Positions 35,660 to 45,406 of a stretch of 64,000 nucleotides of DNA are shown piece by piece. Within the stretch, counting starts at the first letter, position 1. Every line of letters begins with the position of its first letter. The translations under genes were made by a program, and so were the position numbers. The notes beneath the pieces were generated by a model, which saw only the letters and a program-made list of their open reading frames with translations, ran no database searches and was not told the DNA's origin. Where the stretch lies: contig CAWUEY030000001.1 in the NCBI GenBank assembly GCA_963921245.4, positions 186,001 to 250,000 on the forward strand, read 5' to 3'. This stretch comes from JABJGO01 sp963921245 (GTDB taxonomy: Bacteria > Pseudomonadota > Alphaproteobacteria > Rhodospirillales > Casp-alpha2).

Positions 35660-36148
35660 TCAGTGCAGTTTCTTTGCAAGATCTCCAATGGCGGCGGCGA
35701 TCATGGCGTCGCCCTTGGTATCGGCTTGTGCTGCGACGATTTCCCGTGTTGCATCCATCGCGATATCAACAGCAATATTCCTGACTTCTTCCAGTGCCTG
35801 GGCTTCAACCTGGGCAATACGGTCCATCGCCTGTTTTTCCCGCCGTGCCAGAGATTGTTCCAGACGCTCTTTGCCTTGAACGGCCATGCGTTCGGCTTCT
35901 TCCCTAGCATTGGCGACGATTTCTTCAGCCTCTTTCATCGCTTCCTTTTGCTTACGTTCATAGGTTGCCAGCAGGTCCTGTGCTTCCTCACGTAACTTCT
36001 CGGCTTCCCGTATATCGCTTTCGATCTGCGCCTTGCGCTTGTCCAATTGCGCACCGATCGTTCCGGGAACCTTCAGGTAAATCAGGATAGCAAAGAAGCC
36101 GATAAAGGCGATCAGAACCCAGAATGTTGGATCATGGAAGATTGCCAT
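35660..36148 (-). CDS. atpF: ATP synthase F0 subunit b
   Basis: Peripheral stalk subunit of the F-type ATP synthase: one N-terminal membrane helix (FWVLIAFIGFFAILIYL) and a long charged coiled coil (AEKLREEAQDLLATYERKQK). The 162-residue length is typical. It is the last gene of the F0 operon, 33 bp after the b' gene, and its 3' end abuts the phage island. Confidence 0.95.
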   Translation of the reverse strand: MAIFHDPTFWVLIAFIGFFAILIYLKVPGTIGAQLDKRKAQIESDIREAEKLREEAQDLLATYERKQKEAMKEAEEIVANAREEAERMAVQGKERLEQSLARREKQAMDRIAQVEAQALEEVRNIAVDIAMDATREIVAAQADTKGDAMIAAAIGDLAKKLH

Positions 36149-36181
36149 ATCAATCTATCTCTCTTTCTTTATCGTATCCGC

Positions 36182-36673
36182 TCAGGACCGGGCCTTCATG
36201 GCATTGTCCACGGCAGTTTCAACAGCGGAAGCGGCGGGGGAATCACCGACGAGTTTCTCGGATGCGCTAACAGTGATTTCCTGTGCCATGTCACGAACAC
36301 CGGCAATCGCGTTTTTCTTGGCTTCTTCGATAGCCGCTTCACTTTCGGCAATCCTGGTTTGAAGCTTTGCCGCCAGGTCACTTTCCTGCTGTGCCGCTTC
36401 GCTCGCAATCTTCTGCGCGGCGTCATTGATTTCGCTCTGCGCTTCAGAACGGGCTTTTGCAATCGCTGCTTCATAAGCCTCGATCGCAGCTTCAGCCTCT
36501 TTTTTCAGCTCGCCTGCTCGGTCCAAATTGTCGTCAATACGTTGTTGACGGGATTCCAGCACCTCGGCAATACGAGGAACGGCAACCTTCCACATAATGA
36601 GAAAGAGCGCGGCAAAAGTGACAATCAACCAAAGAATTTGCGACGGAAAGGTCGTAATATCAAGCTGTGGCAT
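36182..36673 (-). CDS. ATP synthase F0 subunit b'
   Basis: Second b-type stalk subunit (b'), 163 residues, found in alphaproteobacteria, cyanobacteria and plastids, where b and b' form a heterodimer. It has a membrane helix (ILWLIVTFAALFLIMWKV) followed by an Ala/Glu-rich coiled coil. It lies between atpE and atpF on the same strand. Confidence 0.94.
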   Translation of the reverse strand: MPQLDITTFPSQILWLIVTFAALFLIMWKVAVPRIAEVLESRQQRIDDNLDRAGELKKEAEAAIEAYEAAIAKARSEAQSEINDAAQKIASEAAQQESDLAAKLQTRIAESEAAIEEAKKNAIAGVRDMAQEITVSASEKLVGDSPAASAVETAVDNAMKARS

Positions 36674-36766
36674 TGATATCCTCCAGGTTACACAACAAAC
36701 GGGTTTTGGTTTTACAGTCGGGGTGATTACACACCCCGCTGTATGCCATTACGTCGTCTGTTTCGA

Positions 36767-36991
36767 TTAACCGAACAGGATAACGAGCGCGATCACCAGG
36801 GCGAACAGCGCGATAGCTTCCACCAGGGCAAAGCCAAGCATGGTCATTGGGAATACAGCACCCTGTGCAGACGGGTTCCGGCCAACAGCCTGAATGAACG
36901 ATGCGAAGATGTTACCAATACCGATACCAGAACCGATAACACCAATAACGGCGAGACCAGCACCCAGCAGTTTTGCGGCTTCGAGTTCCAT
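36767..36991 (-). CDS. atpE: ATP synthase F0 subunit c
   Basis: Ring subunit of 74 residues: two membrane helices linked by the polar loop GRNPSAQG, the glycine-rich first helix (VIGSGIGIGNIFASF) and the proton-carrying carboxylate E58 in FALVEAIALFAL. The GxGxGxG packing pattern is intact. Confidence 0.97.
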   Translation of the reverse strand: MELEAAKLLGAGLAVIGVIGSGIGIGNIFASFIQAVGRNPSAQGAVFPMTMLGFALVEAIALFALVIALVILFG

Positions 36992-37057
36992 GGTTAAATC
37001 CTTTTTCTCCAGGTCAAATAGTTAAGTTCAGGTGGGCGTGCCGCACTGCATTCCGGA

Positions 37058-37792
37058 TTAGTGGAGATGCAGTGCATCATTAAGGTACAGGCACGTCAAA
37101 ATAGTGAAGACGAAAGCCTGCAAAAACGCGATAACAAATTCCAGTCCGGTGAGAGCCACGATAAAAATGAGCGGAAAAACACCGGCAAAGCCGAGTGAAA
37201 CAACAAAACCGGCAAACACCTTGAGCAGAGTGTGACCGGCCAGCATATTTGCGAACAGGCGAACACTCAGGCTAATCGGACGGGAAAGATAGGAAATGAT
37301 CTCGATAGGGATCAGCAGCGGGGCCATGTACATGGGGACCCCCGGCGGCATGAAAAATGTGAAGAAATGCATCTTGTGTTTGGCAATCGCAATCAGCGTT
37401 ACGCCAACAAAGATAAACGCGGCCATGGCGAAGGTCACGGCGATATGGCTGGTAAACGTGAAGCTGTAGGGGATCATGCCCATCATGTTACCAACCAGCA
37501 CAAACATGAAGATACTGAAAATGAAGGGGAAATAGGGACGGCCCTCGGTTCCGACTGTATCCTTCATGAGATTGGCGACGAATATGTAACTCAGTTCCGT
37601 CAGGGATTGCCATCGGTCGGGCACATGCGCATGTTTCCGGATACCCACAATGAGAAACAGTGAGATAACGGCCACTGTCAAAACCATCATAAGCGATGAA
37701 TTGGTAAAGGAGGCATCAAGACTGCCAATTTCCATTGGAATCAGTTGCTTGATTTCAAATTGCGCCAGCGGGCTGTGATTCTCTCCGGACAC
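37058..37792 (-). CDS. atpB: ATP synthase F0 subunit a
   Basis: Proton-channel subunit of 244 residues with five to six membrane segments. The essential Arg lies in ISLSVRLFANMLAGHTLLKV, the core of the proton path next to the c-ring. It follows atpI and precedes atpE on one strand. Confidence 0.97.
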   Translation of the reverse strand: MSGENHSPLAQFEIKQLIPMEIGSLDASFTNSSLMMVLTVAVISLFLIVGIRKHAHVPDRWQSLTELSYIFVANLMKDTVGTEGRPYFPFIFSIFMFVLVGNMMGMIPYSFTFTSHIAVTFAMAAFIFVGVTLIAIAKHKMHFFTFFMPPGVPMYMAPLLIPIEIISYLSRPISLSVRLFANMLAGHTLLKVFAGFVVSLGFAGVFPLIFIVALTGLEFVIAFLQAFVFTILTCLYLNDALHLH

Positions 37793-37858
37793 GCGTTGGA
37801 ACCCCTTATCTAATCTTGTTCTTCTGTCTTGAACTTATAGACAGACTGATCGACCTCG

Positions 37859-38275
37859 TCACGCCTGCCTTTTATCGTCGGCCTTGTCTGCATCCTCGGC
37901 GTCCTCGTCTCCAGGTTTATATCCTGCAGCATAGCCAAACCCACTGGCCAGGCGATAAACATTGAGGATACCCGCGGCACCCCCGAGCACAATAAAAACC
38001 AGCATCAGCCATGGTCCTGTTTCCAACCAGAGATCAAGCGACCACCCGATTGCCGTCCCAACGGCCAGCGCGGAAAGTAACTCGACAGATACCCTAAAGG
38101 CAAGCCCAAGAACATTGCCTGGAGGCGCTTTTATTCGTTGGCCGAGCCCGGATGGCGGGGCCTGTTGATTCCGTATATTGTTAAGGCGCTTGTCTAGGTC
38201 CGCAAGACCCTGTTTTTCCTCGGAAAAACGGGATGGTCCGGATTTTTCGCCGGTTTTTTCTCTGTCAGTTGTCAT
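37859..38275 (-). CDS. atpI: ATP synthase assembly protein AtpI
   Basis: A 138-residue protein with a charged N-terminal part (LADLDKRLNNIRNQQAPPSG) and two membrane helices (VELLSALAVGTAIGWSLD, WLMLVFIVLGGAAGILNVYR), matching the AtpI/ATPase_gene1 type that helps c-ring assembly. The C-terminus is Asp/Lys-rich. It is the first gene of the F0 operon. Confidence 0.88.
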   Translation of the reverse strand: MTTDREKTGEKSGPSRFSEEKQGLADLDKRLNNIRNQQAPPSGLGQRIKAPPGNVLGLAFRVSVELLSALAVGTAIGWSLDLWLETGPWLMLVFIVLGGAAGILNVYRLASGFGYAAGYKPGDEDAEDADKADDKRQA

Positions 38276-38340
38276 TTTTCACTATGGACAGAAAAAACAG
38301 CCTGTGGAAAACTTTTTTTACGTTTTGAGAAATCGCTTTT

Positions 38341-39723
38341 TTACGTGGATGCAGCAGGCTTTTCTTGGAACTCCAGGGCGTTCTGACACGAACGCTGGCT
38401 CCAGACGATGGCAACGATGCCCGCAACGGTATTCGCAAAGGCAACGGCCCAGAATACACCAATAATTCCCATCATCTGACTTGCTAGCCAGGCCGCCGGG
38501 ACCATCAGGACGGCCATCCGAAGTACTGTGAGCACCAGAGACGGTCCCGGCATTCCGATACCATTGAAAAAGGCGCAGGTAACCATGACGGCTCCGTGAA
38601 ATGCGAACGACCAGGGAACAATCCGTAGATAAAAATCTGCGGTGGTGCTGATCCCCGGGTCGGCATCAAACAGAGGGGTAATGTAGGACGTGGTGAAAAA
38701 CAGCAGAAGTCCGCCAACGACACCGAAAATCAGACAAAACTTGAAACACAGAAACAGAGCCTGCAGACATCTGTCGATCAAACCAGCGCCCCAATTCTGA
38801 CCGGCAAGCGGACCAATAACGGCAGAAAGCGCGTAGAGTACAACCAGGGCCAGTCCCTCAATACGTACCGCGACCCCGAATGCCGCAACCGCACCGGTTC
38901 CGTAGCTTGCAACAATGGCGGTCAGAGCAGCCGCGCCCAGAGGATTGAGCATCTGATTGATTGAGGCCGGGATGGCGACATGGATTATATCTTTTGTCGA
39001 TTGAAAGAAGGCATGCCAACCAGGCAGCAAATTTGTCAGCAAGCGCTCCCGGAAGTGAAGGATAATCATGGCACCGACCAATGTGGATACCCGGGCGATG
39101 AGCGTTGCCCAGGCCGCACCAGCAATTTCCATGCGGGGCGCACCCAAGAGTCCAAAGATGAGAAATGGATCCAGCACCCCGTTCAGGATTGCCGAGCCGA
39201 TCATAATATAGCTCGGCCATTTTGCATCCCCGCAGGCTCGAATGGCACCGTTGCCAACCATTGGTACGATCAGGAAAACGATCCCTATGTACCATGGCAC
39301 CATATAGTCACGGATATAGGGGAGGGTCTGTTCATCCGCCCCCAGAAGACGGAAAAGCGGGTCAATGGTAACAATTCCAATCGCGGCGAATATGGCAGAC
39401 AGAATAAATGACAATGTCAGGGAGTCTGTTGTCAACCGCCTAACGCGGATTTGGTCATTTTTGCCAACCGCCCGCGAAATGATGGAAGTCGCGCCAGCGG
39501 ATAACCCTATTCCCAGGGCAAACATCACCATGGATATGGGAAAGACAAACCCCATGGCGGCAAGAGGAAGGGTTCCCAATTGGGCCACAAAGAAGGTGTC
39601 GGTGGTGTTGACCGCAACCACGGCGAGGATGCCCCAAATCATGGGGATCGTCATATCTTTTAAATGGGTTCCAACGGGTCCGATTGTTAATCGGCCTGCG
39701 GAAGGGCTGGATGAGTTTGCCAT
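38341..39723 (-). CDS. MATE family efflux transporter
   Basis: Multidrug and toxin extrusion-type carrier, 460 residues, with 12 hydrophobic segments in two similar halves. Family signs are the first segment IPMIWGILAVVAVNTTDTFF and GLSAGATSIISRAVGKND; the second half repeats the pattern around AIPASINQMLNPLGAAAL. It exports cationic compounds by Na+ or H+ exchange; the substrate is unknown. Confidence 0.9.
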   Translation of the reverse strand: MANSSSPSAGRLTIGPVGTHLKDMTIPMIWGILAVVAVNTTDTFFVAQLGTLPLAAMGFVFPISMVMFALGIGLSAGATSIISRAVGKNDQIRVRRLTTDSLTLSFILSAIFAAIGIVTIDPLFRLLGADEQTLPYIRDYMVPWYIGIVFLIVPMVGNGAIRACGDAKWPSYIMIGSAILNGVLDPFLIFGLLGAPRMEIAGAAWATLIARVSTLVGAMIILHFRERLLTNLLPGWHAFFQSTKDIIHVAIPASINQMLNPLGAAALTAIVASYGTGAVAAFGVAVRIEGLALVVLYALSAVIGPLAGQNWGAGLIDRCLQALFLCFKFCLIFGVVGGLLLFFTTSYITPLFDADPGISTTADFYLRIVPWSFAFHGAVMVTCAFFNGIGMPGPSLVLTVLRMAVLMVPAAWLASQMMGIIGVFWAVAFANTVAGIVAIVWSQRSCQNALEFQEKPAAST

Positions 39724-39794
39724 AGATTATCGCGAGGCTGAGGTTGGATTAGAAAATGGCTTTTATCCCGGATCGCTTTAAACAGCGGCGCACA

Positions 39795-40409
39795 CTACAC
39801 CCTGTCATTCTTCCTGAATACAACAATGATGTTGTTGGCAGGCATTTCGTAGAGGGACTCCAGATGTAAACCGTTTTTAGAGGCCAAATCCGTGATGTCA
39901 GATAGAGAGCGGATGCCCCACGCGGGGTTTTGTTGACGCAGGGATCGATCGAAAGCCAGGTTGGACGGCGCTGTAGCACAATCTTCCCGGATAAACGGGC
40001 CATATAAAATGAGGAGTCCTTTTTCGGAAAGCTGTTCTCCGGCACCTCTCAGAAGGCCCTCGGAACACTCAAAGGGTGAAATGTGTATCATATTGGCGCT
40101 GAATATGGCGTCGGGGTTCACGTTCGGCCACCTTTGATCCACAACATCCAGATAAAGGGCGGGAAGCATTATTCCCAGGGATGAAGAGGCCCAAGCCTGA
40201 ATACTGGCCAGAGAGTCCGGGTCAATATCCGTGGGTTGCCATTCGATCCCCGGCAGGTTTGAGGAGAAATAGACCGCGTGCTCTCCGGACCCGCTGCCAA
40301 TTTCAAGAACCTTGCCACGCTTGGGAAGGACATCTTTCAGGATATCAAGGATAACGTCCCGATTTCGCAGAGTTGCAGGCGCGTGCCGTCGCAGTGAATC
40401 ATCATTCAT
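39795..40409 (-). CDS. DUF938 family SAM-dependent methyltransferase-like protein
   Basis: A 204-residue Rossmann-fold protein with SAM motif VLEIGSGSGEHAVYFSSNLP, acidic motif II PTDIDPDS, and the family mark SANMIHISPFECSEGLLRGA. The substrate is not known; DUF938 proteins are sometimes compared with trans-aconitate methyltransferases. It follows smc by 10 bp on the same strand. Confidence 0.88.
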   Translation of the reverse strand: MNDDSLRRHAPATLRNRDVILDILKDVLPKRGKVLEIGSGSGEHAVYFSSNLPGIEWQPTDIDPDSLASIQAWASSSLGIMLPALYLDVVDQRWPNVNPDAIFSANMIHISPFECSEGLLRGAGEQLSEKGLLILYGPFIREDCATAPSNLAFDRSLRQQNPAWGIRSLSDITDLASKNGLHLESLYEMPANNIIVVFRKNDRV

Positions 40410-40419
40410 CTCACGGTGC

Positions 40420-43400
40420 TCAGGCGGCCCCCGTTTTGGATATTGCGGTGTCGCGAATCGCTTCGGCCTGTTGCAGGTCTACGGAGACTAACTGGGAAAC
40501 GCCGCGCTCTGTCATGGTTACGCCGAACAATCGATCCATACGGGCCATGGTCATCCGATGGTGAGTAATCAAAATGAAACGGGTGCCGGATCCATGTGCA
40601 ATCCGCTCGACCATAGAACAGAAGCGATCCACGTTCGCATCATCGAGCGGTGCATCAACCTCATCCAGCACACAAATTGGCGCGGGGTTGGACAGGAAAG
40701 CGGCAAACAACAAGGCTGTTGCTGTCAGGGCCTGTTCACCGCCAGACAGCAGAGATAGTACCTGCAGTTTTTTACCCGGAGGACTTGCCATGATTTCAAG
40801 GCCAGCTTTTAGCGGATCGCCACTATCCGTCAGGCGAAGATGTGCTGTACCGCCACCAAACAGCTCCGCAAAAAATTTCTGGAAGTTTTCATCCATCTCC
40901 TTGAACGCTTCCGACAGGCGTTGGCGTCCCTCCCGATTGAGTTCGGCGATGCCACGACGAAGTTTGTCAATGGCCGCGAGCAAGTCATCCTGCTCTGTGT
41001 TCAGGCCGTCAATTTTTTCGATGAGCTCATCGGCTTCGTGTTCTGCGCGCAGATTGACAGGACCCATGGTATCGCGTTCCCGAACAAGACGTTCTACGCG
41101 TTTTTCGGCGGCTTCAATATCGGGCAGTTTAAACTCGGCGGTGATCTCGGCAATTTCCGGGAGTTTTTCCGGGGTTATATCCAGTTTTTCCGCAACACGT
41201 TCGGCAATGGAGTCCATGGCCAGGCGATTTTGCTCGACAATGCCCTCTTTGCGGACGCGGGCTTCACGCGTATCGGCAAGATTGTTTTCCAGGTCTTTGA
41301 GCGCCCGCGCGGCATCGTTGAGCTGAGTTTCACAGGCCGCAAGCTTGTCAGCGGCTTTGTTTCGTTTCTGCTCCGCTTCTTTCACTTTGCTGCCGATTTC
41401 AAGGCGCTTCTGTTCAATTTCGGATGGCAAATTTTTGAGGTGGGTTTGTCGATCGCGTAAAGTTTCTGTACGGGCTTCTAGTTGCTCGATCTGATCGTTG
41501 GCATCACGTTGCCGGAGCCGCCATGATTCCAGTTCCCTCGCGATATCGGCAACTCTACGTTCCCGATCCTGCTTGATCCGTTTAAGCTCCGCAAATCGGC
41601 TCTGGCATTCAGACTGGCGCTCGCGGTGCTCGACGAGTGTCGCGCGTGTTTTTTTAAGGGTGTCTCCCTGCGCGTCTGTCGACGGCAGGTTTTCAACCGC
41701 AGATATGGCGGTCTGATATTGGTTCGAGATATCGGCCTGGTCTCTTCTGAGCCCATCCAACTGTTCACCAAGGGTGGCAAGACGCGAAGAGCGGGCAGCG
41801 GCTTTTTCCTTTACGGCGCCATGGCGCTCTCTCGCGACAGCGAGTGATTTTTCTGCTGCATGGGATTGGCCACGCGCTTCCTGTTGCACTTTGGCGGCTT
41901 CCTCCGCTTCCGCGCGGGCGGCGCGGGTTGCGGTGTTCGCCTTTTCAACGGTTGATTTTGCGGTTTCAACGGCTTTTCGGACATCTGTGAGCCGGTTGCG
42001 TTGTTCGAGGCGAACAGCAGCTCCGGTCGCGGCATCGGGCGAAACAATGAAACCGTCCCAACGCCAGAGCCAGCCGTTTTTGCTGACCAACCGCTGACCC
42101 TGTTTCAATTCACTTTGAAGTTGCCGCCCCACTGCTTCATCCTTCACGACACCGACCTGACTCAAACGTCGAGCCAGAGCCTTTGGTGCGACAACATGGC
42201 TTGCCAGATTGTCGACGCCATTGGGAAGGGGCGTGTCTTCGGGATACGCATCCATCGTCCGCCAATGAATAGCAGATGGCTCATCCGCGGGTGCGGACAG
42301 ATCATCACCCAAAGCCGCGCCAAGAGCACCTTCATATCCATGGTCAACTTCCAGGGCGTCAATGAGTGGTGGGAACATTTCCGGCTCTTCGCTTTCCAGC
42401 ATGGCCGCTAGCGCCTTTTCTTCCGCCAGAAGGCCGGTAAGTACCGCCTGTGCATCCGATTCCTCTATCCGCGCGGATTCTACGTTGGCATGGGCCTCTT
42501 CACGGGTGCGCTCGGCACGCTCAATAGCGGACCGAACGGCCTCCAAAGCCTGCTCTGCTTCTGACACGGCATTCTCTGCGTCTTTTTCATCCCGGGCCTC
42601 GCCAGTTTCCTCCAGCAGCGAAGCGTGTTGAGCATTGGTTACGTCAATTCGATTTTCAAGCTGTTGCAATCTGTTGGCGAATTCGTTGGCGGCTCTTTCA
42701 AGACTTGCACGGTGGGCAACCGCCGCGGCGAGTTCTTCGGTCAACCGCGTGTGTTCAGTATCCAGCTTCCGAACCTCAGTAGTGGCCTGTTGAAGGGCGT
42801 GTGCCGCTTCGCCAATGGCGTCGGCTTCGCCCGCCTTTCCGCTTTCCAGCGTTTCGTTTTCCTGTTCGAGACGGGTTATGGCCTCGACAGCATCTTCGGA
42901 CCTGGTTTGCTCTCGTTCGATATCATGCAGAACCTGCTCGAGCTGAGTCTGGCATTCTTCCTGTTCGTGCAAAATCCTGGTTTCTTCAGCGCTAAGACCG
43001 TCACGTGCGATGGTCAAGCGTTGCAGTTCGGCGGCGGCTTCAGCTTCGGCTTGTCGGTGTTCAGGAAGGTCACCCGCTGCTCGGGTTTGTTCCAGCGATG
43101 CGGCGGCGGTACGCCGGGTAAGCTCATTGACCGCGGCTTCCGCCTGCTGAAGGGCGACACGGGATCGTTCCATGTCCTTTTCCGCAGCAACCCAGCGAAG
43201 ATGGAAAAGCGTCGCTTCCGCTTTGCGGATATGGTCACTCAGGTTCCGATAGCGACTGGCCTGCCTGGCTTGTTTCTTCAATCCTTGAAGCTGGGTTTCC
43301 AATGTAGCGAGAATGTCGTCAAGCCGTTCCATGTTTGTTTCTGCGGCTCGTAACCTGAGTTCAGCTTCATGGCGTCTGGAATGAAGGCCGGTGATACCGG

Positions 43401-43905
43401 CTGCTTCTTCGAGAATGTGACGACGCTCTGTCGGTTTTTGCGCAATGATCTGACCAATGCGACCCTGGGAAACCAACGCCGTAGACCGGGCTCCGGACGC
43501 GGCATCGGCGAACAGGAGTTGGACATCACGGGCACGAACTTCCTTGCCATTGACACGATAGGTCGAACCTTTTTCCCGCTCAATGCGGCGGATAACTTCG
43601 AGATCGGAAAACTCATTGAATTGAGATGGTGCAACCCGAGCACTGTTATCCAGAGCCAGCGCCACCTCTGCAATATTGCGACCAGGACGGGAGGACGTGC
43701 CACCGAAGATGACGTCCTCCATTTCCTTCCCACGCATTTGCTTAGCGGAGGTTTCACCCATGACCCACCGTAGCGCTTCAACAAGATTGGATTTCCCACA
43801 ACCATTAGGACCGACAACACCCGTCAAGCCCGGTTCAACGGGCATCTCGGTTGGATCGACAAATGACTTGAAGCCGGAAAGCTTGAGTTTGTTAAATTGC
43901 AACAA
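40420..43905 (-). CDS. smc: Chromosome segregation protein SMC
   Basis: Condensin ATPase of 1161 residues that extrudes DNA loops and organises the chromosome with ScpAB. Walker A is GPNGCGKSN (about 32-40) and FKSFVDPTE is typical of the first strands. Two long coiled coils surround a hinge (around VDHGYEGALGAALGDDL). The C-terminal head has signature LSLLSGGEQALTATALLFA and Walker B PICVLDEVDAPLDDANVDRF. It lies 32 bp downstream of the dsbA-like gene. Confidence 0.97.
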   Translation of the reverse strand: MLQFNKLKLSGFKSFVDPTEMPVEPGLTGVVGPNGCGKSNLVEALRWVMGETSAKQMRGKEMEDVIFGGTSSRPGRNIAEVALALDNSARVAPSQFNEFSDLEVIRRIEREKGSTYRVNGKEVRARDVQLLFADAASGARSTALVSQGRIGQIIAQKPTERRHILEEAAGITGLHSRRHEAELRLRAAETNMERLDDILATLETQLQGLKKQARQASRYRNLSDHIRKAEATLFHLRWVAAEKDMERSRVALQQAEAAVNELTRRTAAASLEQTRAAGDLPEHRQAEAEAAAELQRLTIARDGLSAEETRILHEQEECQTQLEQVLHDIEREQTRSEDAVEAITRLEQENETLESGKAGEADAIGEAAHALQQATTEVRKLDTEHTRLTEELAAAVAHRASLERAANEFANRLQQLENRIDVTNAQHASLLEETGEARDEKDAENAVSEAEQALEAVRSAIERAERTREEAHANVESARIEESDAQAVLTGLLAEEKALAAMLESEEPEMFPPLIDALEVDHGYEGALGAALGDDLSAPADEPSAIHWRTMDAYPEDTPLPNGVDNLASHVVAPKALARRLSQVGVVKDEAVGRQLQSELKQGQRLVSKNGWLWRWDGFIVSPDAATGAAVRLEQRNRLTDVRKAVETAKSTVEKANTATRAARAEAEEAAKVQQEARGQSHAAEKSLAVARERHGAVKEKAAARSSRLATLGEQLDGLRRDQADISNQYQTAISAVENLPSTDAQGDTLKKTRATLVEHRERQSECQSRFAELKRIKQDRERRVADIARELESWRLRQRDANDQIEQLEARTETLRDRQTHLKNLPSEIEQKRLEIGSKVKEAEQKRNKAADKLAACETQLNDAARALKDLENNLADTREARVRKEGIVEQNRLAMDSIAERVAEKLDITPEKLPEIAEITAEFKLPDIEAAEKRVERLVRERDTMGPVNLRAEHEADELIEKIDGLNTEQDDLLAAIDKLRRGIAELNREGRQRLSEAFKEMDENFQKFFAELFGGGTAHLRLTDSGDPLKAGLEIMASPPGKKLQVLSLLSGGEQALTATALLFAAFLSNPAPICVLDEVDAPLDDANVDRFCSMVERIAHGSGTRFILITHHRMTMARMDRLFGVTMTERGVSQLVSVDLQQAEAIRDTAISKTGAA

Positions 43906-43937
43906 TCTGGATCACACCATATTTTTTTGATAGCAGG

Positions 43938-44576
43938 TCAATTCAGCGCTTCTTCAAGGATTTCCCTGAAAGCATCGGGTCCCAGAGTTCCTTCGATTTT
44001 TTCTGAGGCGTTTTCACCGATCACAAATGTAGGTGTCGCCGCGACATCGTACTCATCGCGTCCCTCAATCGCCTGGGCGCGAATACCGTTGAGCAGCTCC
44101 TGATTCTGGAGACAGGCAACAACATCGTCGTGAGACAAACCACCAAACCTGGCAACCGAAGCGAGGGCTCCAACGGCATCTTCGGCTTGCGACCAATCGG
44201 CCTGCTTCTGAAAGAACAGTGCGATCATACCAAAGTACCGCTCTTGCGGGGCGCACCGCGCGATCATGGCGGCGGCCATGGCTCTGTTGCCAAGAGGATA
44301 ATCCCGATAAACCAGCCGGACTTTTCCTGTGTCGATGAATTCCGCCATCACCATGGGGAGGGTATCTTCGTGAAAAGACTTGCAGTGGGAACACCCCAGA
44401 GACGAATACTCATAAATCGTCAGAGGTGCGTTGGGGTCGCCCAAAAATCTTTCTTCAAGTGCGGAGGTTGTATCGAGAATTTCGGCATTTACCGACGTTG
44501 CGGAGAACAAGGCTGTCCCTGCGGTAAACGCGATAATGCTCAGGCTGACCGCAATAAGTTGTATAAATTTACGCAA
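43938..44576 (-). CDS. DsbA-family thioredoxin-fold protein, exported
   Basis: A periplasmic disulfide oxidoreductase-like protein of 212 residues. The N-terminus is a signal peptide (LIAVSLSIIAFTAGTALFSA), and the active site is C62-S-H-C65 in SSLGCSHCKSFHEDTLP, followed by the cis-Pro loop ATPTFVIG. The insertion domain is helical. The order mutY, dciA-like, dsbA-like, smc is a conserved alphaproteobacterial neighbourhood. Confidence 0.92.
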   Translation of the reverse strand: MRKFIQLIAVSLSIIAFTAGTALFSATSVNAEILDTTSALEERFLGDPNAPLTIYEYSSLGCSHCKSFHEDTLPMVMAEFIDTGKVRLVYRDYPLGNRAMAAAMIARCAPQERYFGMIALFFQKQADWSQAEDAVGALASVARFGGLSHDDVVACLQNQELLNGIRAQAIEGRDEYDVAATPTFVIGENASEKIEGTLGPDAFREILEEALN

Positions 44577-44795
44577 AGTGACCTCCTAAGCCACAAGATG
44601 TTGAACTATAGAGCCGCGATGGGCGCAGTGTCGAGCCCATGTTTTCCACATTTCCGGATTTTTAGCTGCCCGCTCTCAACCGGAAATTCGACAAAGAGAA
44701 GGCATATTTTGCAGAAGTTCTGCGGCTAAACTCTATAAAAGGCGGTAAAAATGGACAATTCACGCCCCGTTACAATCCGATAAGCGCATGCCTTT

Positions 44796-45305
44796 CTATG
44801 CCTGTTTTCCAATAGCCATGGCGCGGGCCAGCCGCTCTAGTGATGACTTAAGATCAGGGTCATCCACATCTGTCAGCGTGAGCATCAGTTGTTCGAGGTT
44901 TTCCGGATCCACCCGGCGAGAAGTGCTTTCCTTTCTGGCATCAGGGCTATCAACAGGTGCTTGGATCAAATGCACTTTTTCAACAGCTTTATAACCAAGA
45001 TAGCCGTTGATTCTCTCAAGAAGAACAGGTTCTAGGTGCTGTAACTCGACGGCGATTGAGCCGGAGGCAATGCGAAGGTGCAGCGTACCACCGGATCGCT
45101 TGCCGCTGGGATACAATATACGCTCTGGGCACGACAGGTTGGCCATCTGCTCGCCGACCACTTTTGGCCATTCGGCGATGATCTCGCCACCTAAAAAACC
45201 ACGCCGGCCAAAAGCACGCTTGCTGAGACCACCGACAATCTTGCCCACTTGCCGTGGCGAGCTACCCCTGGAATTTTTGCCTTTGGCGGTTCGGGTGTTG
45301 GCCAT
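44796..45305 (-). CDS. DciA-like DUF721 protein
   Basis: A 169-residue protein with an N-terminal basic tail and a KH-like DUF721 domain (IIAEWPKVVGEQMANLSCPE, GGTLHLRIASGSIAVELQHL, INGYLGYKAVEKVHLIQAP). DciA proteins load the replicative helicase DnaB in bacteria lacking DnaC. The C-terminal half is variable. It is divergent from mutY. Confidence 0.88.
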   Translation of the reverse strand: MANTRTAKGKNSRGSSPRQVGKIVGGLSKRAFGRRGFLGGEIIAEWPKVVGEQMANLSCPERILYPSGKRSGGTLHLRIASGSIAVELQHLEPVLLERINGYLGYKAVEKVHLIQAPVDSPDARKESTSRRVDPENLEQLMLTLTDVDDPDLKSSLERLARAMAIGKQA

Positions 45306-45406
45306 TAACCTTGTGTGCCCGTAAAACAGTGCCTAGATGGATTTGCAGCCTCAGGTTCAGATGCTAATTGTAACGGGTACCGTGAACAAGTCCGTGGTCA
45401 ACGATT

